Notes: a model not told the origin generated them from the letters alone. A DNA stretch of 64,000 nt from Igneacidithiobacillus sp041146875 (GCF_041146875.1 NZ_JBFRXP010000002.1:130558-194557), one strand, 5' to 3'; shown: positions 45,660 to 55,546, counted from the stretch's first letter. Numbers and translations are program-made.

Positions 45660-45714
45660 ATAGCGGCTTCTCCAGGCGGCAGCACAGGGCTGCCGCTATC
45701 ACCGTAACGAGCCT

Positions 45715-46458
45715 TTAGTTGGCGCCCAGGTGCTTGGCAAGATCATCAGCGCCACCGATGTGCTTGCCACCGATAAAGACCTGTGGCACCGTCGAACGCC
45801 CAGAAACAGCCCGCACCGTGCGCGAGCTAACCCCCGTGCCCATGCCGGTGTGGACTTCCTCATAGGCCATGTTGCGCTCCTGCAGCATGGCCTTGGCGCG
45901 TGCGCAGTGGGGGCAGCCTTCGCGGGTGAAAAGGGTGATGAATGCCGGGTCTTGGGCGTTGGGGTTGATGTAGCGCAGCATGGTGTCGGCATCCGAAACC
46001 TCGAAGGGGTCGCCAGGCTTGTCCGGTTCGATGAACATCTTCTCGACCACACCATCCTTCACTAACATCGAGTAGCGCCAGGAGCGCCGACCAAAGCCGA
46101 GGTCGGCCTTGTCCACCAACATGCCCATGCCCGCAGTAAATTCGCCGTTGCCGTCGGGAATAAGCCGCACATTTTCTACTGCCAGTTCCTTGGCCCAGGC
46201 CTCCATGACGAAGGCGTCATTCACCGAAATACAGAGAATGCTGTCAACACCATTTTCGCGTAGCACCGGAGCCAATTCGTTATAGCGCGGCAAATGGCTC
46301 GAAGAACAGGTGGGAGTAAAAGCGCCGGGCAGGGAAAAGACGACAACGGTTTTACCGGCAAAGAGTTCTTTTGTGCTGACGTCTTTCCACTGATTGTTTT
46401 CGCGGGTGCGAAAGGTGACTTGGGGTACGGCTTTTCCTTCCATATTGCTGAGTTTCAT
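45715..46458 (-). CDS. Peroxiredoxin-glutaredoxin hybrid (glutathione-dependent peroxidase)
   Basis: The 247-residue fusion has a Prx5-type peroxiredoxin (peroxidatic Cys in PGAFTPTCSSSHLPRY, about residue 50) followed by a glutaredoxin with active site REGCPHCARAK (about residues 176-186). It reduces peroxides with glutathione. With gor 55 bases downstream it makes a self-contained peroxide detoxification pair. Confidence 0.94.
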   Translation of the reverse strand: MKLSNMEGKAVPQVTFRTRENNQWKDVSTKELFAGKTVVVFSLPGAFTPTCSSSHLPRYNELAPVLRENGVDSILCISVNDAFVMEAWAKELAVENVRLIPDGNGEFTAGMGMLVDKADLGFGRRSWRYSMLVKDGVVEKMFIEPDKPGDPFEVSDADTMLRYINPNAQDPAFITLFTREGCPHCARAKAMLQERNMAYEEVHTGMGTGVSSRTVRAVSGRSTVPQVFIGGKHIGGADDLAKHLGAN

Positions 46459-46499
46459 GTGCTCGTCCTTGCTTAGGCCATCACCATTGATGTTTTCCT

Positions 46500-46528
46500 A
46501 TATTAGATTAAGTCTAATTATTGTGCAA
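46500..46528 (-). promoter_or_regulatory. Promoter of the peroxiredoxin gene with an embedded operator
   Basis: On the minus strand TTGCAC (46523-46528), a 17-base spacer and TAATAT (46500-46505) make a good sigma-70 promoter. A 17-base palindrome, ATTAGA-n5-TCTAAT (46502-46518), covers the -10 and spacer, so a repressor or redox regulator could block it. Confidence 0.6.
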
Positions 46529-46543
46529 GTGTTGTATGGGCTC

Positions 46544-47656
46544 TCAAGCAAGGCCAAGAATGCTCGCAGCGACTTCCAAGCCCCCCTGGCGGATTTGATA
46601 ATTTGCCTGCGCACGCACGGCGGCTTTGGCGCGATAGGCGATCCCCACACCCGCCTTGCGCAACATGGGCAGATCATTGGCGCCATCGCCAATGGCAACG
46701 CAGTGGCTCGCATCGGTACCGGCGGCAATGGCGAGTAGGTCGAGGATGTCGGCCTTTGCTGCGGCATCGACAATGTCGCCGATGACCTCGCCTGTGATCT
46801 TGCCATCGCGAATGTCGAGCTGGTTGGCAAAGGCGTAATCCAGATCCAGTGCTTCCTGCACGTGGCGGGTAAACTGGGTAAAACCGCCCGATACCACGGC
46901 AGTTTCCATCCCCGCGCGCTTCGCCGCGGCAATTAGATCTCGCGCACCGGGACTGAATTGCAGGCGCTCGCGGATGACAGCATCAATGGCGCTCACGGGC
47001 GTGCCGGCGAGGAGGCGCACCCGCTCCTTTAGGGAACTGCGGAAGTCCAGCTCGCCAGACATAGAGCGCTCGGTGATGGCGGCTATCTTGCTCTTCAAAC
47101 CCAGATGCGCACCGAGTTCGTCGATGCACTCGATAGCAATCAAGGTGGAGTCCATATCGCTGATCAGTAGCCGAAATTGCCCACCGGCCCAGTTAGGGGT
47201 CAAAGCGACATCGACGGGAAATTCTGCCAGCGCCTCTACCAGTTGGTGATTGGCGAGGGGAAGCGCAGCGGTCTCGCCCCAGATCTCGATGACCAGCTCG
47301 TTACCCTGGGCGAGCAAGACCCGCCCAGGCAGAAAGGTGCGTAATTGCAGGTTAGTCAGGGCGCGGCGCAGCACAGCGGGATTGAGGGTACCACGCAACA
47401 CCAGGCGCAACGACTCTTCCGCCGCCATCGCCGGCCCCCAAAGGACCTCTCGTTTCTGCGCCAGACCCTGGCGCGCCAGTTCCTCGAGGAAGGGTTGCAG
47501 GCTCGCAAAATCCGCTGGCAGGCGCCAGCTTTGCAGCCAGGTACCTGCAATCTCGCGTTGTTCGATCTCGCCGGCAACGATCTGCGCCATGCTGGCAGGC
47601 AGAAGCATACGCCCCTGCGGGGCAGGGCTGAGGATGGCAAGACGGGTGGCGGGCAT
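46544..47656 (-). CDS. serB: Phosphoserine phosphatase
   Basis: The 370-residue enzyme carries an N-terminal ACT-like extension (about 1-165) and a HAD phosphatase domain with nucleophile motif LLISDMDSTLIAIECIDELG and GDGANDLPML near the C-terminus. It makes serine from phosphoserine. It follows mfd by eight bases on the same strand. Confidence 0.93.
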   Translation of the reverse strand: MPATRLAILSPAPQGRMLLPASMAQIVAGEIEQREIAGTWLQSWRLPADFASLQPFLEELARQGLAQKREVLWGPAMAAEESLRLVLRGTLNPAVLRRALTNLQLRTFLPGRVLLAQGNELVIEIWGETAALPLANHQLVEALAEFPVDVALTPNWAGGQFRLLISDMDSTLIAIECIDELGAHLGLKSKIAAITERSMSGELDFRSSLKERVRLLAGTPVSAIDAVIRERLQFSPGARDLIAAAKRAGMETAVVSGGFTQFTRHVQEALDLDYAFANQLDIRDGKITGEVIGDIVDAAAKADILDLLAIAAGTDASHCVAIGDGANDLPMLRKAGVGIAYRAKAAVRAQANYQIRQGGLEVAASILGLA

Positions 47657-47664
47657 GATGACTC

Positions 47665-50600
47665 CTAGGGCGTGGCGGCGCTGAGATCTTCGATGAGGGT
47701 GAGGAGGGTCTCGCAGCGTTTCTGGCCATCGGGTAGGTCGCGGCGTATGCGCAGGCGATCCTGGCCTTCGAGCTGAAAGGTCTGCGATTCTTTCTGGATT
47801 TTTTGAATCAAACGATCGACAGGCAGCCGATGTTGTGCACTCAGGGTCAGGCGTGCCCCCTGTGGACCGGCATCAATGCCTGCGATGCCCAACTCTGCTG
47901 CCACGATGCGCAGTTGCGTCTGGCAGAGCAGGGTCTTGACGGCATCGGGTACGGGACCAAAGCGATCCACCATTTCCACCAGAATCTCGCCAATCCCCTC
48001 GATTTTGCGCAGGTTTGCCAGACGCTTGTAGAGTTGCAGACGCAATTGCACGTCGGGTAGGTAGTCGGAGGGAATCAGTGCCGGGGTGTTGAGATGGATC
48101 TGTGGCCCCTGCGCCTGTTTCTCCGCCAAGCTCTGCGGATCCTTGCCGGCGCGGATGGCAGCTACCGCATCATTCAACCATTCCATGAACAGGGTGAAGC
48201 CCACTTCATCCATATGTCCGCTCTGGGAATCTCCCAGGAGCTCGCCGGCACCACGAATTTCGAGATCGTGACTGGCCAGGGCAAAGCCGACGCCCAGCTC
48301 TTCCAGAGACTGGATGGCGTCTAGTCGGCGTTTGGCGTCGTCGGTCATGGCGCGCGGTTCGGGTGTAAAGAGATAGCAGTAGGCGCGTTGATGGCCACGT
48401 CCAACGCGGCCGCGCAGCTGATGCAACTGCGCCAGACCAAAGCGGTCGGCACGGTCGATGAGCATGGTATTGGCGTGCGGGTTGTCGATGCCGGACTCGA
48501 CAATGGTGGTGCAGAGCAGGAGGTCAAATCGCTGGTGGTAGAAATCCAGCATTACGGCTTCCAGCTCTGCCTCCGGCATCTGTCCGTGGGCAATACGAAT
48601 GCGCGCCTCTGGCAGCAGGCGTTGCAGCAGCTTGGCGCTGCGCTCGATGTCCTTGACCTCATTGTGCAGATAATAGATCTGGCCGCCGCGATGTAGCTCG
48701 CGCTGACAGGCCTCGCGAATGGTGTCTTCAGAGAATTCCTGCACGAAAGTGCGCACTGGTTGCCGGCGTTGCGGCGGCGTGGCGATCAGCGACAGGTCGC
48801 GCAACCCCGCCAGGGAAAGGTTCAAGGTGCGCGGGATAGGCGTGGCAGTGAGGGTAAGTACGTCTACTTCACTGCGCAAGGATTTGATTTTTTCCTTGTG
48901 GCGCACGCCAAAGCGGTGTTCCTCGTCAAGAATCAACAGTCCCAGGTCAGCAAATTTCACGTCGCCCTGTAGGAGACGGTGAGTGCCGATGAGGATCTGG
49001 ATTTTGCCCGCTGCGGTATCCTCGACGATGGCGCTGCGCTCTTTACCCTTTTGGAAACGGGAAAGCACCGCAACGCGAATGGGTAGGCCAGCAAAGCGGT
49101 CGCGAAAATTCTCAAAATGCTGCTGAGCGAGGAGGGTGGTGGGCACCAGCACGACAACTTGGGCGCCACTGTTGGCCACCAGAAACGCAGCGCGCAGGGC
49201 TACCTCGGTCTTGCCAAAACCGACATCGCCGCAGACCAGGCGATCCATGGGGTGCAGACGCTGCAGGTCGTCCAGGACTGCGTCGATGGCCGCCTGCTGA
49301 TCGGGAGTTTCTTCAAAAGGAAAACGCGAAACAAAATCCCAATAGCGATCGTCCGGTGCGAGAAAGCCGCGCCCGGACTGGGTGGCGCGGCGTGCATAGA
49401 TGTCCAGCAGTTCGCTGGCGGCATCGATGGCCTTTTGCCGAGCTTTGGTCTTGGCCTTGCTCCAGCGCGCATTTCCCAGACGTGAAAGCTCGACCTCCTC
49501 ACTATTGCCCACAAAGCGGCTGACGCGGTCCAGTTGTTCCACCGGAACATAGACCTTGGCATCACCAGCATAGGCAATGCTCATGTATTCGTTGACATCC
49601 CCCTGTGCGGCGAAAGGCGTGTCCAGCGCGAGAAATCTGCCAACTCCGTAGTCTTCATGGACCACTACGTCGCCCGGCTGTAGTTCGCCCAGATCGCGTA
49701 GCAGGTTTTCCATGCTCCGCTGCCGTGCGCGTCCGCCACGGCGCTGGGCAAAGACCCGATCGCCAAAGATTTGCGCTTCGGAAATCAGCGCCAGATCGAT
49801 GCGCCCGCGCTGGCTGTGCAGTAGACCGCGTTCCAGTGGCGCAACCACCAGTCCCAGAGCGAAGTCTCCCGCGCTAAATTCGGGCCAGTTGTGAACGCGT
49901 TGGGCAGCAAAGCCGAGTCGTTGCAGATGTTCCCCCAGGGCCTCGGCGCGCCCGGCGGATTCCGCTGCGAGGACAACCCGTGCGCTGCCCGAGAGCTCTT
50001 GCAAAAAACGCTCAAGGCCGTGCAGGGGGTTTTCACTGTTCCCTTGCAAGGCGGGAGGTGTCAGGAAACCTTGGGTTTCGCCCCGGTTTTGGCTGCTGAG
50101 ATGATAGTTTGGGTAAGCAGTAAGGCGCTCCTGCCACAATTCTTCGCTCAGTATCAGCTCGTCGGGACGCAGAATGGGATGCGAGCGATCACTACAGCGC
50201 TCGTCATAGCGCTCCTGCCAGTCCAGACGCAGGCGTTGCACAGCGCCCGCGAGGTCGGCTTCCTGCAATACGATGGTGTCTTTGGGCAGGTAATCGCCGA
50301 TATCTCCGCACTGTTCGTAAAACAGTGGCAGATACTGCTCGGCACCCGCTGGAATGCTATTGCGACTTGCTGCACGGTAGACCTCTGCCTGTTGCGGATC
50401 GCCACTGAAGCGGGCGCGAAAGTTCGCGCGAAAGCGTTGTAGATCCTCATTGGCGACCGGGACCTCCCGTGCTGGCAAAAGCTCCACTCGCTCTACTTTT
50501 TCCAGACTCCTTTGGGTTTCCGGATCGAAAGCACGGATGCTGTCGATTTCGTCGCCGAAGAGTTCGATCCGATAGGGCACGAGGCTGCCACTGGGAAAGA

Positions 50601-51114
50601 TATCGATAATCCCGCCACGCCAGGCGATCTCCCCCGCTTCCGACACCTCACTCACGCTCTGGTAACCAGCGTCGATGGCGCGCTGGCGGAACTCTTCGAG
50701 CTGTAAGCGCGCGCCTAGGTGGAGCCACAGCGCATGACGATCGAGATGACCGGGTGGCGGTAGACGCTGCAAAACCGCGCTGGCAGGAGCAATAATGAGT
50801 CCGCGCCACTGCGGCATGGCGGCCAGCGTTGCCAATCGTGCGGTGCTGATCTCTGCCGGTGGATTCATGCGATCGTAGGCTAGAACCTCACGATCAGGGA
50901 AAATGAGAGGCGCGGGTAATTCCGGCGCGAAGAATGTCCATTCCCTCTGCCATTCTTCAATCGTGCGGCTGACGCCGACAATCAGCAACAGCGGACGTTG
51001 CCACTGGCGTTGCAGGGACGCCGCCAACAAGGCCTGGGCGGCACCTGGAGTCGGGGGTAAGGTTTCGGTATTTCCGGGTTGAGGGACCAGTGACCCGAGC
51101 CAATCCATCAGCAA
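47665..51114 (-). CDS. mfd: Transcription-repair coupling factor
   Basis: The 1149-residue Mfd removes stalled RNA polymerase and recruits UvrA. It has a UvrB-like N-terminal region, the polymerase-interacting domain (GDVVVHEDYGVGRF), an SF2 translocase with Walker A GDVGFGKTEVALRAAF and LILDEEHRFGVRHKE, and the C-terminal TRCF domain. The start appears to be TTG 51114 with GAGGA nine bases upstream; ATG 51108 is two codons in. Confidence 0.96.
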   Translation of the reverse strand: MLMDWLGSLVPQPGNTETLPPTPGAAQALLAASLQRQWQRPLLLIVGVSRTIEEWQREWTFFAPELPAPLIFPDREVLAYDRMNPPAEISTARLATLAAMPQWRGLIIAPASAVLQRLPPPGHLDRHALWLHLGARLQLEEFRQRAIDAGYQSVSEVSEAGEIAWRGGIIDIFPSGSLVPYRIELFGDEIDSIRAFDPETQRSLEKVERVELLPAREVPVANEDLQRFRANFRARFSGDPQQAEVYRAASRNSIPAGAEQYLPLFYEQCGDIGDYLPKDTIVLQEADLAGAVQRLRLDWQERYDERCSDRSHPILRPDELILSEELWQERLTAYPNYHLSSQNRGETQGFLTPPALQGNSENPLHGLERFLQELSGSARVVLAAESAGRAEALGEHLQRLGFAAQRVHNWPEFSAGDFALGLVVAPLERGLLHSQRGRIDLALISEAQIFGDRVFAQRRGGRARQRSMENLLRDLGELQPGDVVVHEDYGVGRFLALDTPFAAQGDVNEYMSIAYAGDAKVYVPVEQLDRVSRFVGNSEEVELSRLGNARWSKAKTKARQKAIDAASELLDIYARRATQSGRGFLAPDDRYWDFVSRFPFEETPDQQAAIDAVLDDLQRLHPMDRLVCGDVGFGKTEVALRAAFLVANSGAQVVVLVPTTLLAQQHFENFRDRFAGLPIRVAVLSRFQKGKERSAIVEDTAAGKIQILIGTHRLLQGDVKFADLGLLILDEEHRFGVRHKEKIKSLRSEVDVLTLTATPIPRTLNLSLAGLRDLSLIATPPQRRQPVRTFVQEFSEDTIREACQRELHRGGQIYYLHNEVKDIERSAKLLQRLLPEARIRIAHGQMPEAELEAVMLDFYHQRFDLLLCTTIVESGIDNPHANTMLIDRADRFGLAQLHQLRGRVGRGHQRAYCYLFTPEPRAMTDDAKRRLDAIQSLEELGVGFALASHDLEIRGAGELLGDSQSGHMDEVGFTLFMEWLNDAVAAIRAGKDPQSLAEKQAQGPQIHLNTPALIPSDYLPDVQLRLQLYKRLANLRKIEGIGEILVEMVDRFGPVPDAVKTLLCQTQLRIVAAELGIAGIDAGPQGARLTLSAQHRLPVDRLIQKIQKESQTFQLEGQDRLRIRRDLPDGQKRCETLLTLIEDLSAATP

Positions 51115-51221
51115 AATATGACATCCTCAACAAGGCAAGGCGACAGTCTATGCAGCAGCAACAAAAACTGCAAAAGTCGGGGCTACTCAGGTATGCTCTG
51201 ACGGCAGCCAGGAGAGAGAGC

Positions 51222-51929
51222 ATGGAACAAGTCTGGGCCTTGATTCCCGCCGGTGGGCGGGGCCAGCGATTTGGCGGGGCCGTTGCCAAACAATATCTGC
51301 AATTACTGGGTCGGCCGGTGCTGGCGCATGCATTGCACACTTTTTTGACGGAATCGAGTATTCGCGGCGTGCAACTCGTGCTACCTGGTGCTGATCTGGC
51401 CAGCGGGGCTTGGCGTGAGCTGCTCGGGCCACAGAATCAGACCTTCCTGCCGCCGGTAGTGGGCGGGGCCGAACGGCAAGACTCCGTGCGGTTGGGTTTG
51501 CGCGCCTTACTCGAACAAGGTGCTTTGCCTTATGACTGGGTGCTGGTACACGATGCTGCTCGCCCCTGTCTGCAGCGCGCCGACCTGCATGCCCTCCTGG
51601 ATGTTTTGCCGAGAGCGCCCCAGGGTGCCCTGCTGGCCTTGCCCGTAGCCGATACCCTAAAACGCGCCGAGGGCGAGCATGCCGTGGCCACTGTCGAGCG
51701 CAGCACGCTTTGGCGCGCCCTTACGCCCCAGGCCTTTCCCATCGGTGCGCTGCTGGAGGCCCTCGATGATGCGCAGCAGCAGGGCGCGGCGGTAACCGAT
51801 GAGGCCTCGGCCATGGAACGACGCGGCTGGCGTCCTCTCCTGGTGCAGGGGCACGCAGACAATCTCAAGATCACCTATCCCGAGGATTTACCCCTGGCTG
51901 CGGCCATTCTCGCGGCCCGTGAAGAGTAA
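51222..51929 (+). CDS. ispD: 2-C-methyl-D-erythritol 4-phosphate cytidylyltransferase
   Basis: The 235-residue enzyme of the MEP isoprenoid path. WALIPAGGRGQRFGG is the CTP loop; VLVHDAARPCL and TDEASAME are typical. ATG 51222 has GGAGAG upstream; a longer frame from 51090 is less likely because it would overlap mfd. ispF follows after nine bases. Confidence 0.95.
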   Translation: MEQVWALIPAGGRGQRFGGAVAKQYLQLLGRPVLAHALHTFLTESSIRGVQLVLPGADLASGAWRELLGPQNQTFLPPVVGGAERQDSVRLGLRALLEQGALPYDWVLVHDAARPCLQRADLHALLDVLPRAPQGALLALPVADTLKRAEGEHAVATVERSTLWRALTPQAFPIGALLEALDDAQQQGAAVTDEASAMERRGWRPLLVQGHADNLKITYPEDLPLAAAILAAREE

Positions 51930-51938
51930 AGGAAAATT

Positions 51939-52418
51939 ATGGAGATGCGAATTGGGCAAGGCTTCGATGTACATGCACTGGTGGCTGACCGTCCCCTGAT
52001 TCTTGGTGGCGTGCGGATACCGTACGAGCTGGGCCTGGCGGGGCATTCCGACGCTGATGTCCTCATCCACGCCATCTGCGATGCCTTGCTCGGCGCGCTG
52101 GCCCTAGGCGATATTGGCAAACATTTTCCCGATACCGACCCGCGTTTTGCCGGTGCTGATTCGCGCGTGCTACTTCGTCATTGCGCCGCTTTGCTCGCGC
52201 AAGAGGGTTATCGTGTCAGTAATGTCGATTCGACCCTGATCTGTCAGCGACCAAAACTGGCACCGTATATCCCGCAGATGTGCGAGAATCTCGCCGCTGA
52301 TTTGCAGATTCCCATTGCTGCCCTGAGCGTCAAGGCGACCACAACGGAGCAGTTGGGCTTCACCGGTCGGGGCGAGGGCATCGCCGCTCAAGCCGTTTGT
52401 CTCGTGCAGCATGGCTGA
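51939..52418 (+). CDS. ispF: 2-C-methyl-D-erythritol 2,4-cyclodiphosphate synthase
   Basis: The 159-residue trimeric enzyme has IGQGFDVHAL with the metal Asp/His, HSDADVLIHAICDALLGALALGDIG and VKATTTEQLGFTGRGEGIAA. It performs the step after IspE; ispD-ispF is the common gene pair. It overlaps truD by eight bases. Confidence 0.96.
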   Translation: MEMRIGQGFDVHALVADRPLILGGVRIPYELGLAGHSDADVLIHAICDALLGALALGDIGKHFPDTDPRFAGADSRVLLRHCAALLAQEGYRVSNVDSTLICQRPKLAPYIPQMCENLAADLQIPIAALSVKATTTEQLGFTGRGEGIAAQAVCLVQHG

Positions 52419-53472
52419 GATCCCCGAACGGCGGTATCCGGCACTGGGGATTGACTATCCGGCGGCTACCTTTCATTCCACGCCCAGTAGCTTTTTGGTG
52501 GAGGAAGTCCTCCCCTTCACTGCCGATGGGGAAGGGGACCACGCTTGGCTTTGGGTCGAGAAGACCCAGCGCAATACGGAGGAAGTCGCCCGTCTCCTGG
52601 CGCGATTTACGGGCGTTCCGGCACGCGATGTTGGCTATGCCGGGCTCAAGGACTACCACGCCACGACCCGCCAGGCGTTTACGCTCCCGGTTGCCGGGCG
52701 CCCGGAGCCAGATTGGTCGACTCTGGATTTTGCTGGGGTACGGATCCTCGAAGTCTCCCGGCATCGTCGTAAATTGCGCCGTGGCGTGCATCGTGGCAAC
52801 CGTTTTGCTATTCATCTGCAATCGACCGCAGACAGTAGCCACTGGGAAAGTGCCCTCGCGATTCTTGCCCGCCAGGGCTTTCCCAATTATTTTGGCGTAC
52901 AACGCTTTGGCCGCGATAATCTGTCAGCGGCGGGAAAGATGTTGGCGGGACCGCGGCGCGGCCGCATCCCGCATCATCTGCGTGCTTTGTTCTGGTCGAC
53001 GGCGCGCGCCGCGCTCTTCAATCTGGTTCTTGCCGAGCGAGTACGCCAGGAGAACTGGAACTGTATTCTGCCCGGCGAGATCGTCCAGTTGGCTGGGACG
53101 CATAGCCAGTTTCTGGCCAACGCCGAGGAGTTGGCCGAGTTACAGGCGCGTGCCGACACCTGGGACCTGCACCCCACCGGCCCACTGTCGGGCAAAGGCG
53201 ATAGCCAGAGCAAAGGCCGGGTAGGCGAACTGGAAGCCGCAGTGCTCGCGGCCTGGCCGGGCACGGAAGGTTCCCCTGGCAACGGAGTAGCCTGGGCAGA
53301 CTCCCTTGCTGCCCAAGGTTTGGATGCTGCCCGCCGCGCCTTGCGTTGTCGCCCAGAGGATCTGCAGGTTCACTTTCCGCAGGTAGGTGAAGTGCTCCTC
53401 AAATTCTTTCTGTCGCAAGGTTCCTATGCCACGGTGCTCCTGGAAGCTATCAGGGTGCAGACCGAAAAATGA
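52411..53472 (+). CDS. truD: tRNA pseudouridine(13) synthase TruD
   Basis: The 353-residue synthase has the catalytic Asp block VGYAGLKDYHATTRQAF (about 75-91), HRGNRFAIHL and FPNYFGVQRFG. It modifies U13 of some tRNAs. It ends an ispD-ispF-truD operon. Confidence 0.94.
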   Translation: MAEIPERRYPALGIDYPAATFHSTPSSFLVEEVLPFTADGEGDHAWLWVEKTQRNTEEVARLLARFTGVPARDVGYAGLKDYHATTRQAFTLPVAGRPEPDWSTLDFAGVRILEVSRHRRKLRRGVHRGNRFAIHLQSTADSSHWESALAILARQGFPNYFGVQRFGRDNLSAAGKMLAGPRRGRIPHHLRALFWSTARAALFNLVLAERVRQENWNCILPGEIVQLAGTHSQFLANAEELAELQARADTWDLHPTGPLSGKGDSQSKGRVGELEAAVLAAWPGTEGSPGNGVAWADSLAAQGLDAARRALRCRPEDLQVHFPQVGEVLLKFFLSQGSYATVLLEAIRVQTEK

Positions 53473-53514
53473 TCTGCGGCTCTTGTTCCAGACAAGTACA
53501 TACTTTACGATAAA

Positions 53515-53536
53515 CTACTATCAGATTGCATAGTAG
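53515..53536 (+). promoter_or_regulatory. Palindrome in the MerR-type regulator's promoter
   Basis: CTACTAT and ATAGTAG face each other across eight bases, 19 bases before the regulator's ATG. TAGAAT (53534-53539) with TAAACT (53511-53516) 17 bases upstream could be the -10 and -35. MerR-family proteins usually bind such dyads between -35 and -10, suggesting autoregulation. Confidence 0.5.
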
Positions 53537-53554
53537 AATACTAGGAAGGGAGTT

Positions 53555-53995
53555 ATGAAAAACCACGTGACCATTGGGCGTTTGGCGCGCGAGGCTGGGC
53601 TGGCAGCAGAGACCCTGCGCTATTACGAAAGAATTGGGCTGATTCGGCCGATACAGCGGACACAATCCAACTACCGCTTGTATGATGGTGAAGCGGAGTC
53701 GCGTTTGCGTTTCATCCGTAGGGCGCAGAATTTGGGCTTCTCCCTTGCTGAGGTCAAGGAGTTGCTGGACATCAGTAGTCATCCAGAAAATGACATGGCT
53801 GCGGTGAAAGAGATTGCCGAGGGTAAGATTGTCGATATCGAGGAAAAGATCGCTGATTTACAGCGGATGCGCACGGCTCTGCAGAGCGTTAGTGAGCGCT
53901 GCCCCGGGCATGGCTCTGTAGACGGTTGCCCGATTTTGGCTTCACTCGCAGGATTGGATCGTATTGAGGAGTTACCCCTCACCCAGGCCCGGTAA
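53555..53995 (+). CDS. MerR-family metal- or redox-responsive regulator
   Basis: The 146-residue regulator starts with the winged HTH VTIGRLAREAGLAAETLRYYERIGLIRP, continues NYRLYD and a dimer helix, and ends with SERCPGHGSVDGCPIL. The Cys-x8-Cys loop is the metal-binding site of CueR/ZntR/MerR types. The third cysteine that Hg(II) or Zn(II) regulators carry at the dimer helix (about residue 80) is absent, so a Cu(I)-type ligand pair is likelier. No metal pump is adjacent. Confidence 0.85.
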   Translation: MKNHVTIGRLAREAGLAAETLRYYERIGLIRPIQRTQSNYRLYDGEAESRLRFIRRAQNLGFSLAEVKELLDISSHPENDMAAVKEIAEGKIVDIEEKIADLQRMRTALQSVSERCPGHGSVDGCPILASLAGLDRIEELPLTQAR

Positions 53996-54007
53996 GAGGG
54001 CGCCAGG

Positions 54008-54589
54008 CTAGCGGCGCAGGTCGCCGAGCAAGACCCGCAATGCCCCTGAGCCGCCCTCAGTCGGGCATGCTTGAATAAAGGCCAGCACCTCGCGATGGCG
54101 CTGTAGCCAGTGACCTACCAAGTGTTTGAGCACGGGTACCTGCCCAGGTGAACCGTGCCCTTTACCATGCACGACGCGCACGCAAGTCCAGCGGTGGCGG
54201 CGCGCCTCGGCAAGGAATTCGGCAACTGCCAAACGTGCCTCGTCTACCCGTAGACCATGTAGATCAAGGTCGGCCTGAATCCGCATTTTTCCCCGACGTA
54301 GGTCACGAAGCAGACGTTCTGGAAGGCCTGGGCGCAAATACACCCACTCATCCCCCGTCCACCAATCGCTTTCTTCTTTGCTGCCACGTGCTAGATCTGC
54401 CAATACCGCAAGCTCATCTGCTGTCGCGTGGCGCGCTTCGGGTGCTGGCGCTGGCGCGCGCGGTGGAAGAGGGGGAGCGGCGAGCGGCTGAACGTCATTC
54501 AGCGCCGCGCGAAACTCTGCCCGTTCCGTATCTGCAAGAAGAGGTTCGAGCTTAGCTCTTGCCCTCTTCCGAGGCGAGCGTCGTGGCAC
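54008..54589 (-). CDS. Smr-domain protein
   Basis: The 193-residue protein has a basic then Pro/Ala-rich N-terminal half and a C-terminal Smr domain: ADLDLHGLRVDEARLAVAEFL and RVVHGKGHGSPGQVPVLK. Smr domains are endonucleases, on RNA or DNA, and relatives are SmrA/SmrB, which cut mRNA at collided ribosomes. LDLH and HGKGHG are the conserved blocks. It starts with GTG three bases past the trxB stop. Confidence 0.9.
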   Translation of the reverse strand: MPRRSPRKRARAKLEPLLADTERAEFRAALNDVQPLAAPPLPPRAPAPAPEARHATADELAVLADLARGSKEESDWWTGDEWVYLRPGLPERLLRDLRRGKMRIQADLDLHGLRVDEARLAVAEFLAEARRHRWTCVRVVHGKGHGSPGQVPVLKHLVGHWLQRHREVLAFIQACPTEGGSGALRVLLGDLRR

Positions 54590-54592
54590 GCA

Positions 54593-55546
54593 TCAGGCGC
54601 TGGCTTGCTCCAGCCAGCGCTCCGCATCCAGGGCGGCCATGCAGCCGGTGCCAGCGCTGGTCACCGCCTGCCGATACACATGATCCTGCACATCGCCAGC
54701 GCCAAATACGCCGGCAACGCTGGTCATGGTAGAGAATCCCTCGCGCCCACCCTTGGTGATTAAGTAGCCCGTCTCGTCCATCGTCAGCTGTCCCTGAAAC
54801 AGTTGCGTGTTTGGCTGATGACCGATGGCGATGAAGGCGCCGGTCACGACAATCTCCTGGGTACTGTCATTCTCCATCGAGCGCAGTCGCAGTCCGGTCA
54901 GCCCACTGGCGTCTCCCAGCATTTCTGCCACTTGATGATTCCAGATAACCTTGACGTTTTCCTTGGCAAAGAGCTTGTCTTGTAAGATCTTTTCCGCCCG
55001 GAATTTGTCGCGCCGGTGAATGACGGTGACCGACTTGGCAATGTTGCTCAAATACAAGGCTTCCTCAACTGCGGTGTTGCCGCCGCCGACGACTGCCACG
55101 TCCTGATTCCGGTAGAAAAAACCATCGCAAGTGGCGCAAGCGGAAACCCCCTTGCCGCGATATTTCTCTTCGCTATTGAGGCCCAGATACTTGGCCGAAG
55201 CCCCGGTAGCAATGATCAATGCGTCACAGGTATAACTGGCCTGATCGCCGCGCAGACGAAAGGGGCGTTCACCTAGCTTGGCCTCGTGGATATGATCAAA
55301 AATGATCTCGGTGTCAAAACGACGAGCCTGTTTCTCCAACTCCGTCATCAGCTCAGGACCAAGAATGCCCTCAGCAGCACCCGGCCAGTTGTCGACATCG
55401 GTAGTTGTCATCAATTGACCACCTGGCTCCATTCCTTGGATGAGTACCGGCTGTAAGTTGGCTCGGGCCGCATAGATGGCAGCTGTGTAACCGGCGGGGC
55501 CGGAACCGAGAATGAGTAGGCGGGCGTGTTTGCTATCGTCTGCCAT
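54593..55546 (-). CDS. trxB: Thioredoxin-disulfide reductase
   Basis: The 317-residue flavoprotein reduces thioredoxin with NADPH. FAD motif LLILGSGPAGYTAAIYAARA, active-site CATCDG (about residue 143), NADPH motif VAVVGGGNTAVEEALYLS, and the terminal GAGDVQDHVYRQAVTSAGTG. I start at ATG 55546 (MADDSKHARLL) with CAGGAG upstream, since a longer frame adds a non-family tail. Confidence 0.95.
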   Translation of the reverse strand: MADDSKHARLLILGSGPAGYTAAIYAARANLQPVLIQGMEPGGQLMTTTDVDNWPGAAEGILGPELMTELEKQARRFDTEIIFDHIHEAKLGERPFRLRGDQASYTCDALIIATGASAKYLGLNSEEKYRGKGVSACATCDGFFYRNQDVAVVGGGNTAVEEALYLSNIAKSVTVIHRRDKFRAEKILQDKLFAKENVKVIWNHQVAEMLGDASGLTGLRLRSMENDSTQEIVVTGAFIAIGHQPNTQLFQGQLTMDETGYLITKGGREGFSTMTSVAGVFGAGDVQDHVYRQAVTSAGTGCMAALDAERWLEQASA

